From Caprimulgus europaeus (lineage: Eukaryota > Chordata > Aves > Caprimulgiformes > Caprimulgidae): DNA of 64,000 bases. Every line of letters begins with the position of its first letter. Within the stretch, counting starts at the first letter, position 1. This document shows, in pieces, positions 13,701 to 25,225 of the stretch. The stretch lies in contig OU015540.1 in the NCBI GenBank assembly GCA_907165065.1, forward strand, positions 3,332,001 through 3,396,000. The letters are read 5' to 3'. The translations under genes were made by a program, and so were the position numbers. Under the pieces are notes generated by a model. That model did not search any database, was not told the origin of the DNA, and worked only from the letters and a program-made list of their open reading frames with translations.

Positions 13701-16700
13701 ATGTGTCCCCTCACCCTTCATCTGTGCAGCCCCATGTTACACATCTGTCCCCCTGCTCCTGGGCACCAGCATCCTCCAGAATCACCTGCAGCCCCTGGGA
13801 GCGTGATGCTGTGTCTGCAGAGACGCTGGGCACAGGAGTACCCGCCAGCAAGAGCTGCTTGAACGCTCCTGAAGTTCAGCCAGGCCTGGGGTTGTTTACG
13901 TAAAGCCTGATTCATCCGACCAGGAGGATCCACTGGACTTGAACCGCTGGGGAACAGCAAACAAGTGAGTCAGGCTCAGCGTAAGCGCTGTGAGCGGCCC
14001 TGTCCCCACTGCTCTGCCTGGCCAGTGGCTCCCGTACCCCCCAGGCAGGGAACAGGCAGGTGTTAGTGGCCCATATGGGACATTTCTGCTCTGTCTCTGC
14101 TGGTGGAGACTCTCCCTGTGACCAGAGCCCTGGGCTGAGGCTGCACAGCTCCAAGCCTTGCAGGAAGTGAGGCCAGCTCTCTCCACTAGCCAGGGCATGA
14201 CGGGCACCAGCACAGAGCTGAGTCAGAGTGGGAGATGCCAAGACCATGTGCTGGTGCAGCTGGGCTGGCTCGGGACCTCTGTGCCACAGAGGTGTGGCCC
14301 AGCTGGAGCCCTGAAGATCATCCATCCTTGGACTGATAGCAGCTTCTTGGCTCCATGCAAGCCCCAATAAGTCCAAGTCAGCAAACTTCTCATGGAGAAC
14401 ACTGTTTTCTTACCCAGCTCTGGGGAAGACAAGGAGTCTGCAGGTCTCCAAAGGTCTCACATGGGATGTTCTGTTGCTCAGGACTCACTTGGGACTGGTA
14501 ATTCCAACATCCTCCTGCATGGAGGGTTTTAGTAATGAGGTGGTGCTGCGGGAGCAAGGTCCTTCTGACTGCAGGTGGCAAAGGGCTGCATTGCTTTGGC
14601 AAGAAGATGGCATCCAGCTGCCTCTCACAGTTGATATCTGAGCTCCAGAGAAGTTTTGAGAGAGCCTCTGACACCCAAGCACTTAAAAACCTTCCTGGAA
14701 CAGCGTTTGACCCTTCTCTTTTGGGTTTTCCTACAGCAGTGAGGGCTGAACCAGGCAGGGCACAGAGACCACATCAGGACTGCCCATTAGATTCCTCTTC
14801 AACAGCACATTTAAGCTTTGGAGCAGCTGCAGAGCACTTTGTCTCTGAAGTGTAGGATAAACCGTGCAGCAAGAGCTGTGTGAGTCACCCTTCTGCTCCA
14901 AGCCGTTCTGTGCCACCCCAGCTCCAACCCCAGCATCTATTTGCAGCAGCTGGATGCAGCCCCTCACCCTGGCAGCCGTCTCCCCTGCAGAGCCATCCTT
15001 CCTCCCGCTGCCCTGTCTCTGCACCGTGCCCTCGCAGGAATTCGGGCATCAGTTCAGCGCCGCCCGCCTCGCCGAGTGCCCTAGTTCCCGATGAACGTCA
15101 TAACGAGGGCTCGGCTCCCCGGAGGCCAAGGGCATCGAGAGGTGGCTCTGCCTGTCTGAGCCCATCTGTCTTGCACCCAAGTGCGGTTCCTTCCAGCTCT
15201 GACCAAGATTTCAAGTAAATCTGACTTGACTGAAGTCTGTTACTGGGCCGTGGTGAAGCTGGCGGCTCTGCACACAGGAGCAGAGGTGGTGCTTCAGCCC
15301 AGGTTGGTCTCCAGGAACCATGGAGGACCTTCCAGTGTGCGTCAAATGGTTTTTTGCTGTTACAATCCAAAGTGTCTACCCTGTGCAGCGAGATGGTTAC
15401 ACTGACCTCCAGCAAAAAATAACCCAAATTAGATGCCAAAGTCCTTCACTCTGACAAGGAGCTGATCCTGATCTGAGAGCTTAGTGGAGGCACAGGAGAT
15501 GCCCAGGCTGATGCTGTGCAAACTGAGGCATGGTCCTTTCCCTTGGCACCTGCCTGAATATAAAAATACTGCAGATCCTCTCTGGTGGTCATGTTCACTT
15601 AACTGTGTGGGTTTAGAGGCAGGATTTATATCAGAAAAGCTCATGTCCTGTGGGAGCTGCTGCTCCCTCCAGCTCCTGGGTGCTCTTGCTTGCAGGAAGC
15701 CTGTCTAGAGGGTCCCACAGCCCCACCAATGCTGAGCTCAGATAAGCCCCTGCCAGCCCCACCAACCCAGGGTTTTGTGTGAACCTCCCCACTTACCAGT
15801 GACATATGGGGAACAAGGTGTTCAACCCCAAGGCGAGGGCGGGCAGGGTGTAATGAAGCATTTTGACACATAAGAAGGTGCAGAAATGGGCCGTGGCGGG
15901 GGGTGATGTGTTCTTTGTGCCAGAACAATCTCCGAGATGCATTGCCAAGTAACTGTGAGAACATATAGTATGAATACCAGGCAATTATCTCACTTAGTGG
16001 CCTGTAGTTAAAGCCCAAAAGCATTGTCTAATTGGGCAGGCGCTGTTTATCCTTAGAAATAAATGTTTTTGCACCATGTGAGGTCAAAGAAATTACTCTA
16101 CAATCCAGGTAATAATAATAACCTTGAATAGTTTGCACTCCTGTAATGCTTTTTATCTGGATTTCCAAGTACTTTCTCACCATACATTAATCCTCACCAC
16201 CCTCTGTGCTATAAGAAAGACTGATATTATGAATGGTGCACAATAGCACCGGGAGGGATGGAGAGGATGTCCAAGGTCAGGGAACAGGCTGGCAGCAGAG
16301 CTGGGAACGTGACCCAGGGCTGTGGCAGCTCCCTGAGTGGATGGACCAGCGCTGCTCCTCGCTGATTGATGCTGTGTCTTGTACAGTAGACAAGGAGCAA
16401 AATCCTTGCTGGGCTTTGTGGTCTTGCAAGTGAGACCATCAAAAATCAGAGCTCATCATCCCAACCCTTTCTCCCCCCTGAAACACCACTCACAAGCTGC
16501 ACATCTTGCTTGTCATTCCTTCTCCAGGCTCCTTTCAGGAGGGTGGAAGGATTACTCCGAGATAGAGAGGAAGCTGGTTGGATGCTGACAGTTCTGAAAG
16601 CTTCCCTCATTACAGATGACAATCACCTATTATCATCATCATCATCATGCTGATAATTGAGTGTTTTGTAGGCAGAGGTGCTATTTTCTGTCATTCTGAG

Positions 16701-19700
16701 AAATTCTCTGAACTATGAGATAAGGGTGACACTAAATGAGGGCATTTGGTGGTGGCGGTCGTGATTATAACATCTCGAAACACCATTACAGTGCACTGGG
16801 CTTATTTCCCCATTAAATGGATTTGATCCTATGCACTTGTTTCCTCGTTGAGTGGCATCAGACAGGCAGTTTTCAAATGAGAAAGCCAGAATCAGCCAGT
16901 TGGGACCTGGAGAGCTGCCTCCTGATGAGGGATGTGGCTGCCATTACCTCACTGCAATGCACAAACCTTCCTCGTGGGCAAAGAGCCATTCCTGGAGAAG
17001 CTGATCGGTCTGGAGTAAACAGCCAACCTCTTTGTTGCTGTTTTCTCAGCCTGGAAATCAGCAGTGAAACCCCTCATTTGTTTCTGCTCTGCAACCCCAG
17101 CAGGGATGCCCTGTGGCACAGGGAGGGTATCGGTGTGCCAAAGCCCCCTGCGACAGCACAGGAAGGACGTGAACCTGCTGGAGCAGGTCCAGAGGAGACC
17201 ACAGAGATGATCAGAAGGCTGGAACAGCTCTGCTGTGAGGACAGGCTGAGAGAATTTGAGTTGTTCAGCTTGGAGAAGAGAAGGCTCCGGGGTGACCTTA
17301 TTGTGGCCTTTTGATACTTGAAGGGGCCTGTGAGAAAGATGGGGACAGGCTTTTAGCAGGGGCTGTAGCAATAGGACAAGGGGTGATGGTTTTAAATGAA
17401 AAGAGTTTAGATTTAGACCAGATGTAAGGAAGACATTTTTTACAATGAAGGTGATGAGACCATGGCACAGGTTGCCCAGAGAGGTGGTAGAAGCCCCATC
17501 CCTGGAAACATTCCAGGTCAGGTTGGATTGGGCTGTGAGCAACCTCATCTGGTTGAAGATGTCCCTGCACACTGCAGGACAAGGACTAAATGGCCTTGAA
17601 AGGTCCCTTCCAACCCAAACCATTCCATGATTCTATGACTCCCAGTTTCATGGAGCCTAACCACAACCCCTCTGTTTGCCCTGCAGGTGATTACTTTGGC
17701 ATCCTGATGGAGGCAAAAGTGACCAGCTTCCCCTTCAGCGTCCTGGACAATCCCATGTACTGGGGCAGCACAGCCATCTACCTGGGCTGGTCCCTCATGT
17801 GAGTACCTGCCCCTGCAGACAGCACCAGTTGTAGGGCAAGTGTCAGTCTGTGCTCAGTGGAGCATAAGGTGCTGGGGATGCATCAGGGGCCAAAGAAACT
17901 CCTGATGATGGCAGTCAGCAAAAAATAATGACGTGGAAAGTGCAATATGCCCCAGTTTCTCACTTCCTGACTATTTTTGTAAGTGCAAAATCTTCTGCTG
18001 TCATAAAAGACTTGCAGCATTAATTGTATATAAATAAATAAGGGCCAAGTGCTGGGGAGAGGAAACATCAGCAAATGCTTTGCAGCTGAATGAGGTCCTT
18101 GGCAGGCTCTGCACGTGGAAAAATCAACAGTCAGGGCCGAATCCATGCTGGGTGTCACTCGGCAGGAGCAGGGCACTGATACTGGGGATCAGTGTGACCC
18201 TGTAGTTACCTCTGAAAATAAAAAAAAAAGCCAACACACCCTTTCCCCCTCTGCAGGGTGATAACACTTTGGAAACACTCCTCGTGATACAACACAGCTT
18301 AATAGCCTGCTTAGGAGGAAATGAATAGGCAGTAATTTAGCAGCAAATGAGCAATATACTCTATTCTGCGTAGCAATTTATGTGGTTTTCATTTAATATC
18401 ACATTTTATTTATTTGCCCAGGAGAAAAAAAACCCTGGCTGTGTTACCTCAGGAGCCCCTAGAACACTGCGAGCCTTTATCACTGGATATTTTGCACTGG
18501 TGCTCCTGAGGGTGACCATCTCTTTTCTACTTCGGTGGGAAAAATAAAGTGCTTTGCCACTTTTTGGTCTCCTTTTCAATCATGTGTGCAGCACTTTCTG
18601 GCCCCTGGTAATGAGTAAAGCTGATGGTTTCTCTCCCATCTCCACTGAGCCTTGCTGCTGTTTGTTCTGCGTTAGAAAACCCGCTCTGCTGCTGTCAGGA
18701 CTGGTTGCATGAGGCCATTTGCCTTCCTGGCAGACCCATGGCACCAAATTGAGTCCAAACCCTGGGAAATGGTGCATGAGAGCTGGGATGAGCTCACTGC
18801 CAGTGCCACAGCAGAGCCAGGCAGGAAGGCCAGTCACAGCGTTGGCAGAACGATGGCAGCGTGGGTATTGCTGTGGGGAGTGGGACAGAGCTGGGGCAGG
18901 GTGAGCCGCCCACTCCCGCACCACAGCCAGAGACCACCCCCACAGCAGCACAGAAGGAGAAATCTGACCACGAGGAATTACAATATTTTAATTTAAGATC
19001 AACATCAGACTATTTCCTAGAACCTTTGCAGAACCAGCTGAACCCTCCTGACCTGCTTCTGTCACAGAAATCCCTTCTTCACCCTTGTGAGAGAGAAACC
19101 TCGCACTGGGTTCATGTTGCTTAATCTGCTACTGTAATCCTGGGCAAAAAGCAGCTCGAAGTGGCTCCAGACAACAGTGTGATTGCCTCCTATTTCTCGT
19201 TAAAAGGCTGCCACCATAAAGGGCAGCGAGGTATCACAAATAATTGCTGTTAACAAATTGCTGGAGCTGTGCAAAGTGGCACCAGGACACCGCCCACCTG
19301 CCCTGGGGTAGCTCGGCACAACCCTTCATGCCATGGTTTGTCTGTTTCTTTTCCCCAGGATCTCAGCTCAGGTTGCTGAGGGTTTTTTGGGGGTGTCCCA
19401 GGTGTCTTCTGAGGTCACAGGGCTGTCAGAAGATGTTAGGTGTCTGCCCTCGGAGGCCAGAACTAATGTCCCAGCTCCATGGCAGTGGCAAGGATGCTGG
19501 AGGAATGTGTTTGCCATCTGGTTCTGGTCAGATCTAAAATGCAGAGTATATTTGTCCTCCCTGGGTGATATATCACACTCTGTATCGTGACATCAGAGCC
19601 CAGAGGATTGGTTCATTTTTGTCTGTAAGGGCACATACCACATAACGTCAGCAAGCCTGGCAGCACACCAGGCAGCTCGCCTTCCCACTCCAGTCCGACC

Positions 19701-22700
19701 TTAAAAGCATCGCGTGGGGCGAGAGCTGCTGCTTTCTCCCCTTGCAGGATATTGCAGCTATTCCTGGCTCGACAAAAGGCAGCTCTGCAGCCAAAAATAT
19801 GTCCACAAAATACACTGGAGAAGGTACCTCCACCCAGCACAATGAAAACAGGAGCTCAAGGAGGAAAGGGCAAAGTGAGTGTTCCACATCCAACAGCCAG
19901 GACCAGCAAGTGTGACGGGGAAGGATGCGAGTCCCCACCATTGCTCTTTCAGACAACCCACAGCCATGGAGAGCTGCAGGAAGGATTGAGGATGACTTCC
20001 TACCAACAAAAAAATGTTCTACCAAGACCATATAACCTTCCTGGCTGACTCATTGTCAGTGCTGCTACAACACAAACCCTTGCCCAATAACTAGGTCGAG
20101 CTCGTAAGAGCAGAGAAACAACTCACCCGAATGCTTTTCACCCCCTGCATCCAGCAACCTTGTTTCTCCCAAAAGACAAATGGAGCCTTAGCTGTTTGGG
20201 GACAGCTTTGTGTATCTCTGCTAGGGAAGTGTTTTAACTCATGGCAACAGGCTGTGTAAATCAGAGCTGGAGCTGCAGCCAAATGATGCAATTAGAGGTC
20301 TTGCTGTCAACAAACAATCATGCAAATTTGTTCTCTCTGATAGGAATCAAGGAGGAGACATGACTAAGCATGTAATAACAGGGGGTTGGGGGAGGAAGAA
20401 GTTGCCTGATGGTTCCTAATGAAGGAAGAACTTATTGCAAAGTAGAAACAGTGAAAAGGTGAAGATTTGTGTGTGTCTCTCCAGGAACTGATCAGGCCAA
20501 GCGGTTCCTGAAGGCAAGTCCAGTTCCAGGTTGAGGTAGTTCAGTCTCTCCTCTGCAGGCCTGTCCTCCCAACAGCACTAGTCACCTTGCACAAGGCTTG
20601 TGGGATGTTTATCCTCCCCAAGGACCAGCTAAGTCCTTTTTTATTGCTGACAGCCAGTTCTTGTCCCCCTCAGAGCTGAGCTTGGACCAGCAATTAAAGG
20701 CAATCAGCAGTGTGCTAATTAAAGGCAGCACTTGCAGCGATTAGCTGGAGGCGCAGGATGCAGAAAGGGTGTTTTGAGGGGGCTGGTGCCTGTGATGAGG
20801 CAGACACAGTCATGGTCCCTGCTGGGAGATGGGGCTGGGACCTCGTGGGTGCTGGGTTGGCAAGTGGGGAATGGCTGCTGGCATGGTCACCCTGACCCGG
20901 GGGAATTTACACACCACGGGGTGGTATCAGCACCTGGTTTGGGGACTGTAACCCACCGGCTGAAATCCTGGTGCCTCAGCAAAGCCCTCACTGCCTTTGT
21001 CAGCGTCTGCCTCAGACACTTTTGGGCCAGGCATCAAAGAGGCATCCTCATGTGGGTGGTGCAGGGTCACAGAATCACAGAATTGCCTGGATTGGAAAAG
21101 ACCTTTAAGATCATCAAGTCCAATCATGAACCCAACACTGACAAGTCCCCAACTGAACCATGTCCCATGTTCGCCGCCAACTGGGGTGGTTGAGCCTGGA
21201 GAAAAGGAGGCTGAGGGGAGACCTTCTGGCTCTGTCCAAGTCCCTGAAAGGAGGGTGGAGAGAGGTGGGGGTGGGTCTGTTCAACCAAGGACCAAGGGAC
21301 AGGACAAGAGGAAATGGCCTCCAGTTGTGCCCAGGGCAGTTGAGATTGGATGTGAGGAAGAATTTATTTGCTGAAAGGGTTCTGAGGCATTGGAAGGGGT
21401 TGCCCAGGGCGTTGGTGGAGTCCCCATCCCTGGAGGGACTGAAGAGTCGTGTAGACACAGTGCTGAGGGACAGGGGTCAGTTGGGGACTGGTCAGTGTTG
21501 GGTTCATGGTTGGACTCAATGAGCTTAAAGGTCTTTTCCAATCGAGGCAGTTATGGGATTCTGTGACATCTCTCTTTAGAGCAGGAGGTGATGGGGAATT
21601 TTTAGACCTTATTCTTTGGCCTCAGTGCTAAAAGGAACAGCCATCCCCATTGCATCCACAGACCCTCGAGCATTTCTGCCCATAACCAGACTGTGTGGTG
21701 GGTGGCATTGGTCCCCATGCTGTGCCTGATGACCCCTTGCTGAAGGGACACCATTCAACTGAGCTTTGGGAAAGTGAAAGGACACAAGTTCCTAAAACAT
21801 CTTGAAATGGGTTTAAATGTGAACTGAGCCCCCCACGCACCCAGCCCTGCTGCAGCACCCACCTTTGCCGGGCAGCCACGGTCCTTTCCATCCCTTTCCA
21901 TGCCCATCCCTGTGATGGCTCAGCTGCTGTTTGGATGTCTGTGGTACCATACGCTGCTCTGGCTGCCAGGTGTCTCCTGCGCCCTGGGTGGCCCCGTCTT
22001 TCCATGCACATCAGGCATTTCCCCTATAGCGCTGGCCGGGAGCCACCGCCGGACATCAGCAGCTGCTCAGCTATTAAACAGCCTTCTAATCTCAGGAGTG
22101 AGCATCAAAGCAGAAGCTCTCTTAGCAGAGACATGCAGGGATCAGACTTAAAAAGAAGTCACCAAAGTAGGCTGGGGAAGAGTCTTTGCCAAGTAACATC
22201 TGTCCAAGACAGTTAACATTAAGTACAAAAAAAAAGAAGAAAAAGAAAATAGAACCTTTTGTTCGCTTCTTTTTAATGAGCAGGAGAGTGTTCTCGTGGA
22301 GCCCAGCGTCTCATTTCACTTTCTAAACCAGGTCTTGCATAAGCCCATATACTCACCTGATCTTTTCCTTCTCTTTCAAAACAGGCATGCAAGCCCAGCT
22401 GGCCTTTTGCTGACAGCTGTAGTGGCAATTTCCTACACAATCGCAGTTCTGTACGAGGGGTGAGTAGCTCTGCAAAACTGGAGAGCTTCTAATTATTTCT
22501 ACCAGCTTTAACTCCTGAGGTTTCGGGGAACTGCAGAAGTAGAAATGTTTTTTTTTTTCCAATTAATTCAGTGGAGATGAAGAAAAACAGAGGATTGTTT
22601 TTCAGTTGTTGTGATAATGGGCAGATTCCTGTCTGAAACTATTTGCTGAGTTCTAGGAATGTTTATGCATTTGTTTATTTTTATCAAAATGAGATTTTTT

Positions 22701-23283
22701 TTTCTTCCTTTGGTTGCCTGATTCTGTCTATACAAGAACAATAAGGAAGGCAGTGAGAGAACTTAACTGTGTCACCTGAAGAGGCTCTACAAGAAGAGCT
22801 TGCATTTTGTAGTTCTTTGAGTGGGCTTCTCTGATATTTTGCACCACAATAGCCCAGCAGCCCAGAACGGAACAGCTCAGAATTATTCCCAGAAGCAAGG
22901 GTTGTACTTTAGCAGTGAAAGGTCTTTTTGTGTTTGCAAGGGAGGAGGAGATGGAAAAAGAGCCGAGGCCGGTCTGCATGCAGGGGAGTCTGAGCGTGTG
23001 CTGAGCCTTGTCTTGCTCAGCACAGGGATGGTCCATGGTCCAGAGAGACCGAGCTGAGGTTTGTCATAGCACAGCAATAGCCAGGCTGTGCCAACCTGTG
23101 AAGAGCAGAGTTTTTGAGCCCAAAGGAGACCACACAATGGTCTTGATTTTAATTCTTCTCCCTTTCTTTTGCCCCTATTTTGTGTCTCTGCCCCCTCTCT
23201 CCCCAAATTGCCATCCTCCCAACCACAGGCCTTTCACAGAGGAAATCTATCGGCAGAAGCGGAAGGGGGTGAAGAGCAAGTAG
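4586..23283 (+). CDS. PEMT: Phosphatidylethanolamine N-methyltransferase, 3' five coding exons (5' end outside window)
   Basis: PEMT is an ER and mitochondria-associated membrane enzyme. It methylates phosphatidylethanolamine three times with S-adenosylmethionine to give phosphatidylcholine. Five exons (4586-4701, 12737-12882, 17687-17798, 22385-22459, 23229-23283) splice with GT/AG borders and consistent phases into 167 residues ending at TAG 23281-23283. They align nearly end to end with residues 32-199 of the 199-residue human protein. Landmarks include [44 protein letters not shown] and [10 protein letters not shown]. Hydrophobic segments fall in the first, second and fourth exons shown, as expected for a four-helix ER protein. 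The N-terminal part (about 31 residues in human) is not found in 1-4585 and must lie upstream. Two residues of the motifs reported to bind AdoMet differ from human: 98GLG100 reads AVG and 180EE181 reads EG. Identification is secure; catalytic competence is not proven. Confidence 0.96.
4702..12736 (+). other. PEMT: PEMT intron between exons A and B
   Basis: This is an 8.0-kb intron with a GTAAGG donor and CTCCAACAG acceptor. It contains one sense CR1 fragment near 9168-9330 and an A-rich tract at about 11863-11890. None of the ORFs inside it resembles a known protein. Confidence 0.8.
9168..9330 (+). mobile_element. CR1 LINE 3' fragment
   Basis: The sequence GGTTGCCCAGAGAGGTGGTA followed by CATCCCTGGAAACATTCAAG and a CCATTCCATGATTC end is a CR1 3' terminus on the + strand. 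It is a different subfamily from the copy at 4243 and closely resembles the one at 17154-17640. Confidence 0.92.
12737..12882 (+). CDS. PEMT: PEMT coding exon B (begins FTEAMK after a split Cys codon)
   Basis: This 146-nt exon lies between acceptor CTCCAACAG and donor GTAAGC. It encodes [10 protein letters not shown], a hydrophobic segment ([16 protein letters not shown]) and [10 protein letters not shown], whose last Gly codon is split with the next exon. Human has Gly-Leu-Gly (98-100) in the hydrophobic segment. Here codons 12819-12827 read Ala-Val-Gly, so the first Gly is lost and the second kept. Confidence 0.95.
13545..13715. repeat. Possible ancient CR1/L3-type repeat relic
   Basis: AGTGCTTTACAAACCAAATT, then a drifted GAGGGAGGTAATAAG, then TTTTCCAGTGGAGTTGCAAA and a GTTGGCCAAGATCCTGCTGC stretch follow, in order, the landmarks of the amniote L3/CR1 3' end (GCTTTACAAACATTAA, GAGGTAGGTA, TTTTACAGATGGGGAAA, GCCCAAGGTCA). 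This rests on remembered consensus and is approximate. Confidence 0.4.
16130..16320. repeat. Possible ancient CR1/L3-type repeat relic
   Basis: CATTAATCCTCACCACCCTC, GGGAGGGATGGAGAGGATGT, CCAAGGTCAGGGAACAGGCT and GGCAGCAGAGCTGGGAACGT occur in the same order as in the L3-type amniote repeat 3' region. Divergence is high, as expected for an element predating birds. Confidence 0.4.
17154..17640 (+). mobile_element. CR1 LINE 3' fragment adjoining PEMT exon C
   Basis: About 490 bp of CR1 runs from the CCTGCTGGAGCAGGTCCAGA region through GCTTGGAGAAGAGAAGGCTC to the terminal CCATTCCATGATTCTATGA. It includes the 3' end of the degraded reverse-transcriptase region and the 3' UTR. It stops about 45 bp before the PEMT exon at 17687. 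Confidence 0.93.
17687..17798 (+). CDS. PEMT: PEMT coding exon C ([10 protein letters not shown] ... YLGWSL)
   Basis: This 112-nt exon lies between acceptor CCCTGCAG and donor GTGAGT. It encodes [27 protein letters not shown] and IYLGWSL, the most conserved block of the family. Both borders split codons (Gly upstream, Met downstream). A sense-strand CR1 ends about 45 bp before the exon, so the branch point and pyrimidine tract occupy the short unique stretch between them. Confidence 0.96.
21064..21178 (-). mobile_element. CR1 LINE 3' fragment, left half of head-to-head pair
   Basis: The + strand begins with CACAGAATCACAGAATTGCC and continues through TTGGAAAAGACCTTTAAGAT to AACACTGACAAGTCCCCAAC. 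This is the reverse complement of a CR1 3' end, so the element is on the - strand with its 3' end at 21064. Confidence 0.9.
21183..21567 (+). mobile_element. CR1 LINE 3' fragment, right half of head-to-head pair
   Basis: The stretch runs from TTGAGCCTGGAGAAAAGGAG through GGTTGCCCAGGGCGTTGGTG to TTTTCCAATCGAGGCAGTTA and ATTCTGTGA. It is the same CR1 subfamily as its neighbour at 21064-21178 but in opposite orientation, only a few bases away. Confidence 0.92.
22385..22459 (+). CDS. PEMT: PEMT coding exon D ([10 protein letters not shown])
   Basis: This 75-nt exon lies between acceptor AAAACAG and donor GTGAGT. It completes a split Met codon and then encodes [20 protein letters not shown] and VLYE, the last membrane helix. 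The final two bases GG join G at 23229 to make a Gly codon where human has the second Glu of its EE pair (residue 181). Confidence 0.94.
23229..23283 (+). CDS. PEMT: PEMT terminal coding exon ([10 protein letters not shown], stop)
   Basis: This exon starts after acceptor CCAACCACAG. It encodes [17 protein letters not shown] followed by TAG at 23281-23283. The basic tail is the expected cytosolic C-terminus and is one residue shorter than human. It matches the human PFTAEIYRQK block closely, fixing frame and strand. Confidence 0.95.
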
Positions 23284-25225
23284 CAACAGGTATGTTTGCC
23301 AGTCGGTGGTTCAGTGAGAGGGGCTGCTTTTCTGGGCTCCCCCACCTACAAGCACGTTAGATGGGGACAGAAGCACCACCCTCTCTCCCAGTGTGTTCCT
23401 TCCTGCCCAGCCCTGCCTTCCCCAGCTCCTCCAGGGTCCTCCTGCACTTCTCAAGTGATTTCAGCTTCAAACCTCCGCAAAAACCCAGGCGGGAAGGCTT
23501 TACACAGCAGTAGTTGTGTCGGCCTCTTGGATTCTGACCAGCAACCCCCAAATTGTTTTGATTAGTAGGCTTGAGAGTCAGCACGAGGGAAAATTGCTGG
23601 GAGGCTCCAGGCTCAGCCTAAATCAGGCAGAAAAAAGCAGCTCTTGGCCATGGCAGATGCTCCAGCGAGCGGCAGGGATGGTGTGAGAGGACGTGGGTGC
23701 CTGACCACCCCGCAGGGAAATCAGGCATCCCTGCTCCAGGCTGCTCCATGCACATGGGAGCATTCTGCACATGGGCTTGCACCAGCTCACCCCAGAAACC
23801 CAACCTGGGACTTGCTTTTTGGAGCCAAAGGTTTCTACAAAAGCATAAATTCCTGCCCAGGCTCCTTTCCCTGGGGTTAAATGTCCCCCTGGGAACCCCT
23901 GGTGTACCTGCTCGCTGGTGGTTGGAGAGGCTGGACAAGCACATGGCACTGCTGAGTTTTTGCAGCCCAGTAGCTTCTGCCCCAGCAAAGATGCTGTAGC
24001 ACCAGTGAGGTCCTTAACAGACTCTTGTCTCTTTGCCTTTTGCAAAGCAGCATCTCGGATACCTTGGCACAATGTGCCTCTCCGGTCCCCACACTGTCCG
24101 ATTTGCCTGTTTTCCTACTGAGATGTATCCTACTAATTAGCCCAGCAACCCTTAATGAGCCAACTGAGCACCCTGCAGTATTGGAAGCGATCAGAGGAAC
24201 AGCCCAAGCATGGTGGCATCTCCTTGCTGCAGCCCACAGGAGCTGGAGGTCCCTGTCCCCAGGTCTCTGTCCCCGTTGCTGCATCACTGCACCTCCTGCC
24301 ACAGAGGCAGTGCTTTCCTGGAGCCACATGGTGTGGGACTTCCTGACCTCCTCTCCTGCACTGATTATTGGAGACTTGCAGGGGAAAAAGCAATTCAGCT
24401 CCAGCTCTGGACTGGGGGGCAACCAGGATAACAGTGGAGACATCGAGGGGCTTCTGTAAGTGAGCTCTGAGCAAGGGGAAGCACCAGCTCCGGCTGATCC
24501 TGACGATCATCTGAAGATGCTGCCAAAGAGCCATGGGAAGCAAACAAAAGCTGAGGCAAAGCAATAGAGAGGTCTCAGGAGCCCCTGAGGCATTCAAACA
24601 TGGCTGGGGAGGGAAGAGGAGAAGCTGCTGCAAACTCAACACAACAAAACTGCTTCAAACCCAACAACAAACCCCCTGTTTTCTGGGAGAGGGAAACCTC
24701 CCCGTCCAGAGCTGCGGTTTCCCACCTGTGCAGAGCCCGTAGATGTGAACATATGGACCTAAACCACCACCCAGGGGGGATGAAGGGATGGCAGCCATCC
24801 CATGGAGAAACCCTAGCATGGAGCAGACCAAGAGGAAGAGTCAATCCCCATCCATGCCCTGCAGATATCCCATCCCTGGCTGTGTCGGTGTCCTGGCCCC
24901 CTCCACACCCACTCAGCCTCTCCTTTTCCCTGGGAGGGCCCTGCCTGCCTTCCCCACCACCCAGTGCCTTCCAGCTATTTTTCACTGCCTTGCAGGGGCG
25001 GTGGGTGGGAAGGAAGGGGCTGCTTCTGCCTCCTGCACTGTGCAGCTGCTGGGTACAGATCTGCTCCTCCACCTCTGCCACCAGCCTCGGCGAGTCCCAA
25101 AGAGCCCCGGTGCTGGATCCTGCCCTGAATGGGAAGATCCCAAGGATGATGCTCCAGACCCAGGCTCAGTGTTTACAGATTTCCCAGAACAGTTTGAGAA
25201 ATAAACTGTAAATGACCATAAAAAA
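23284..25225 (+). other. PEMT: Probable PEMT 3' untranslated region and polyadenylation signal
   Basis: The first canonical AATAAA I see after the PEMT stop on the + strand is at 25200-25205, about 1.9 kb downstream, followed by an A-rich stretch. I take the 3' UTR to run to about 25225. Several long ORFs here show no family resemblance and reflect low stop density. The actual cleavage site could be earlier at a variant signal. Confidence 0.4.

Larger units (their letters stand above)
12883..17686 (+). other. PEMT: PEMT intron between exons B and C
   Basis: This 4.8-kb intron has two stretches that look like ancient CR1/L3-type relics (about 13545-13715 and 16130-16320), a short ATC repeat near 16632-16650 and a sense CR1 at about 17154-17640 next to the downstream exon. 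I see no separate gene. Confidence 0.8.
17799..22384 (+). other. PEMT: PEMT intron between exons C and D
   Basis: This 4.6-kb intron contains a head-to-head CR1 pair at 21064-21567. The remainder is unique sequence without a recognisable gene. Confidence 0.8.

Noticed and set aside
24600-25211. 203-codon + strand open frame
   Set aside because: It lies in the probable PEMT 3' UTR, has no family resemblance and overlaps other open frames on both strands.
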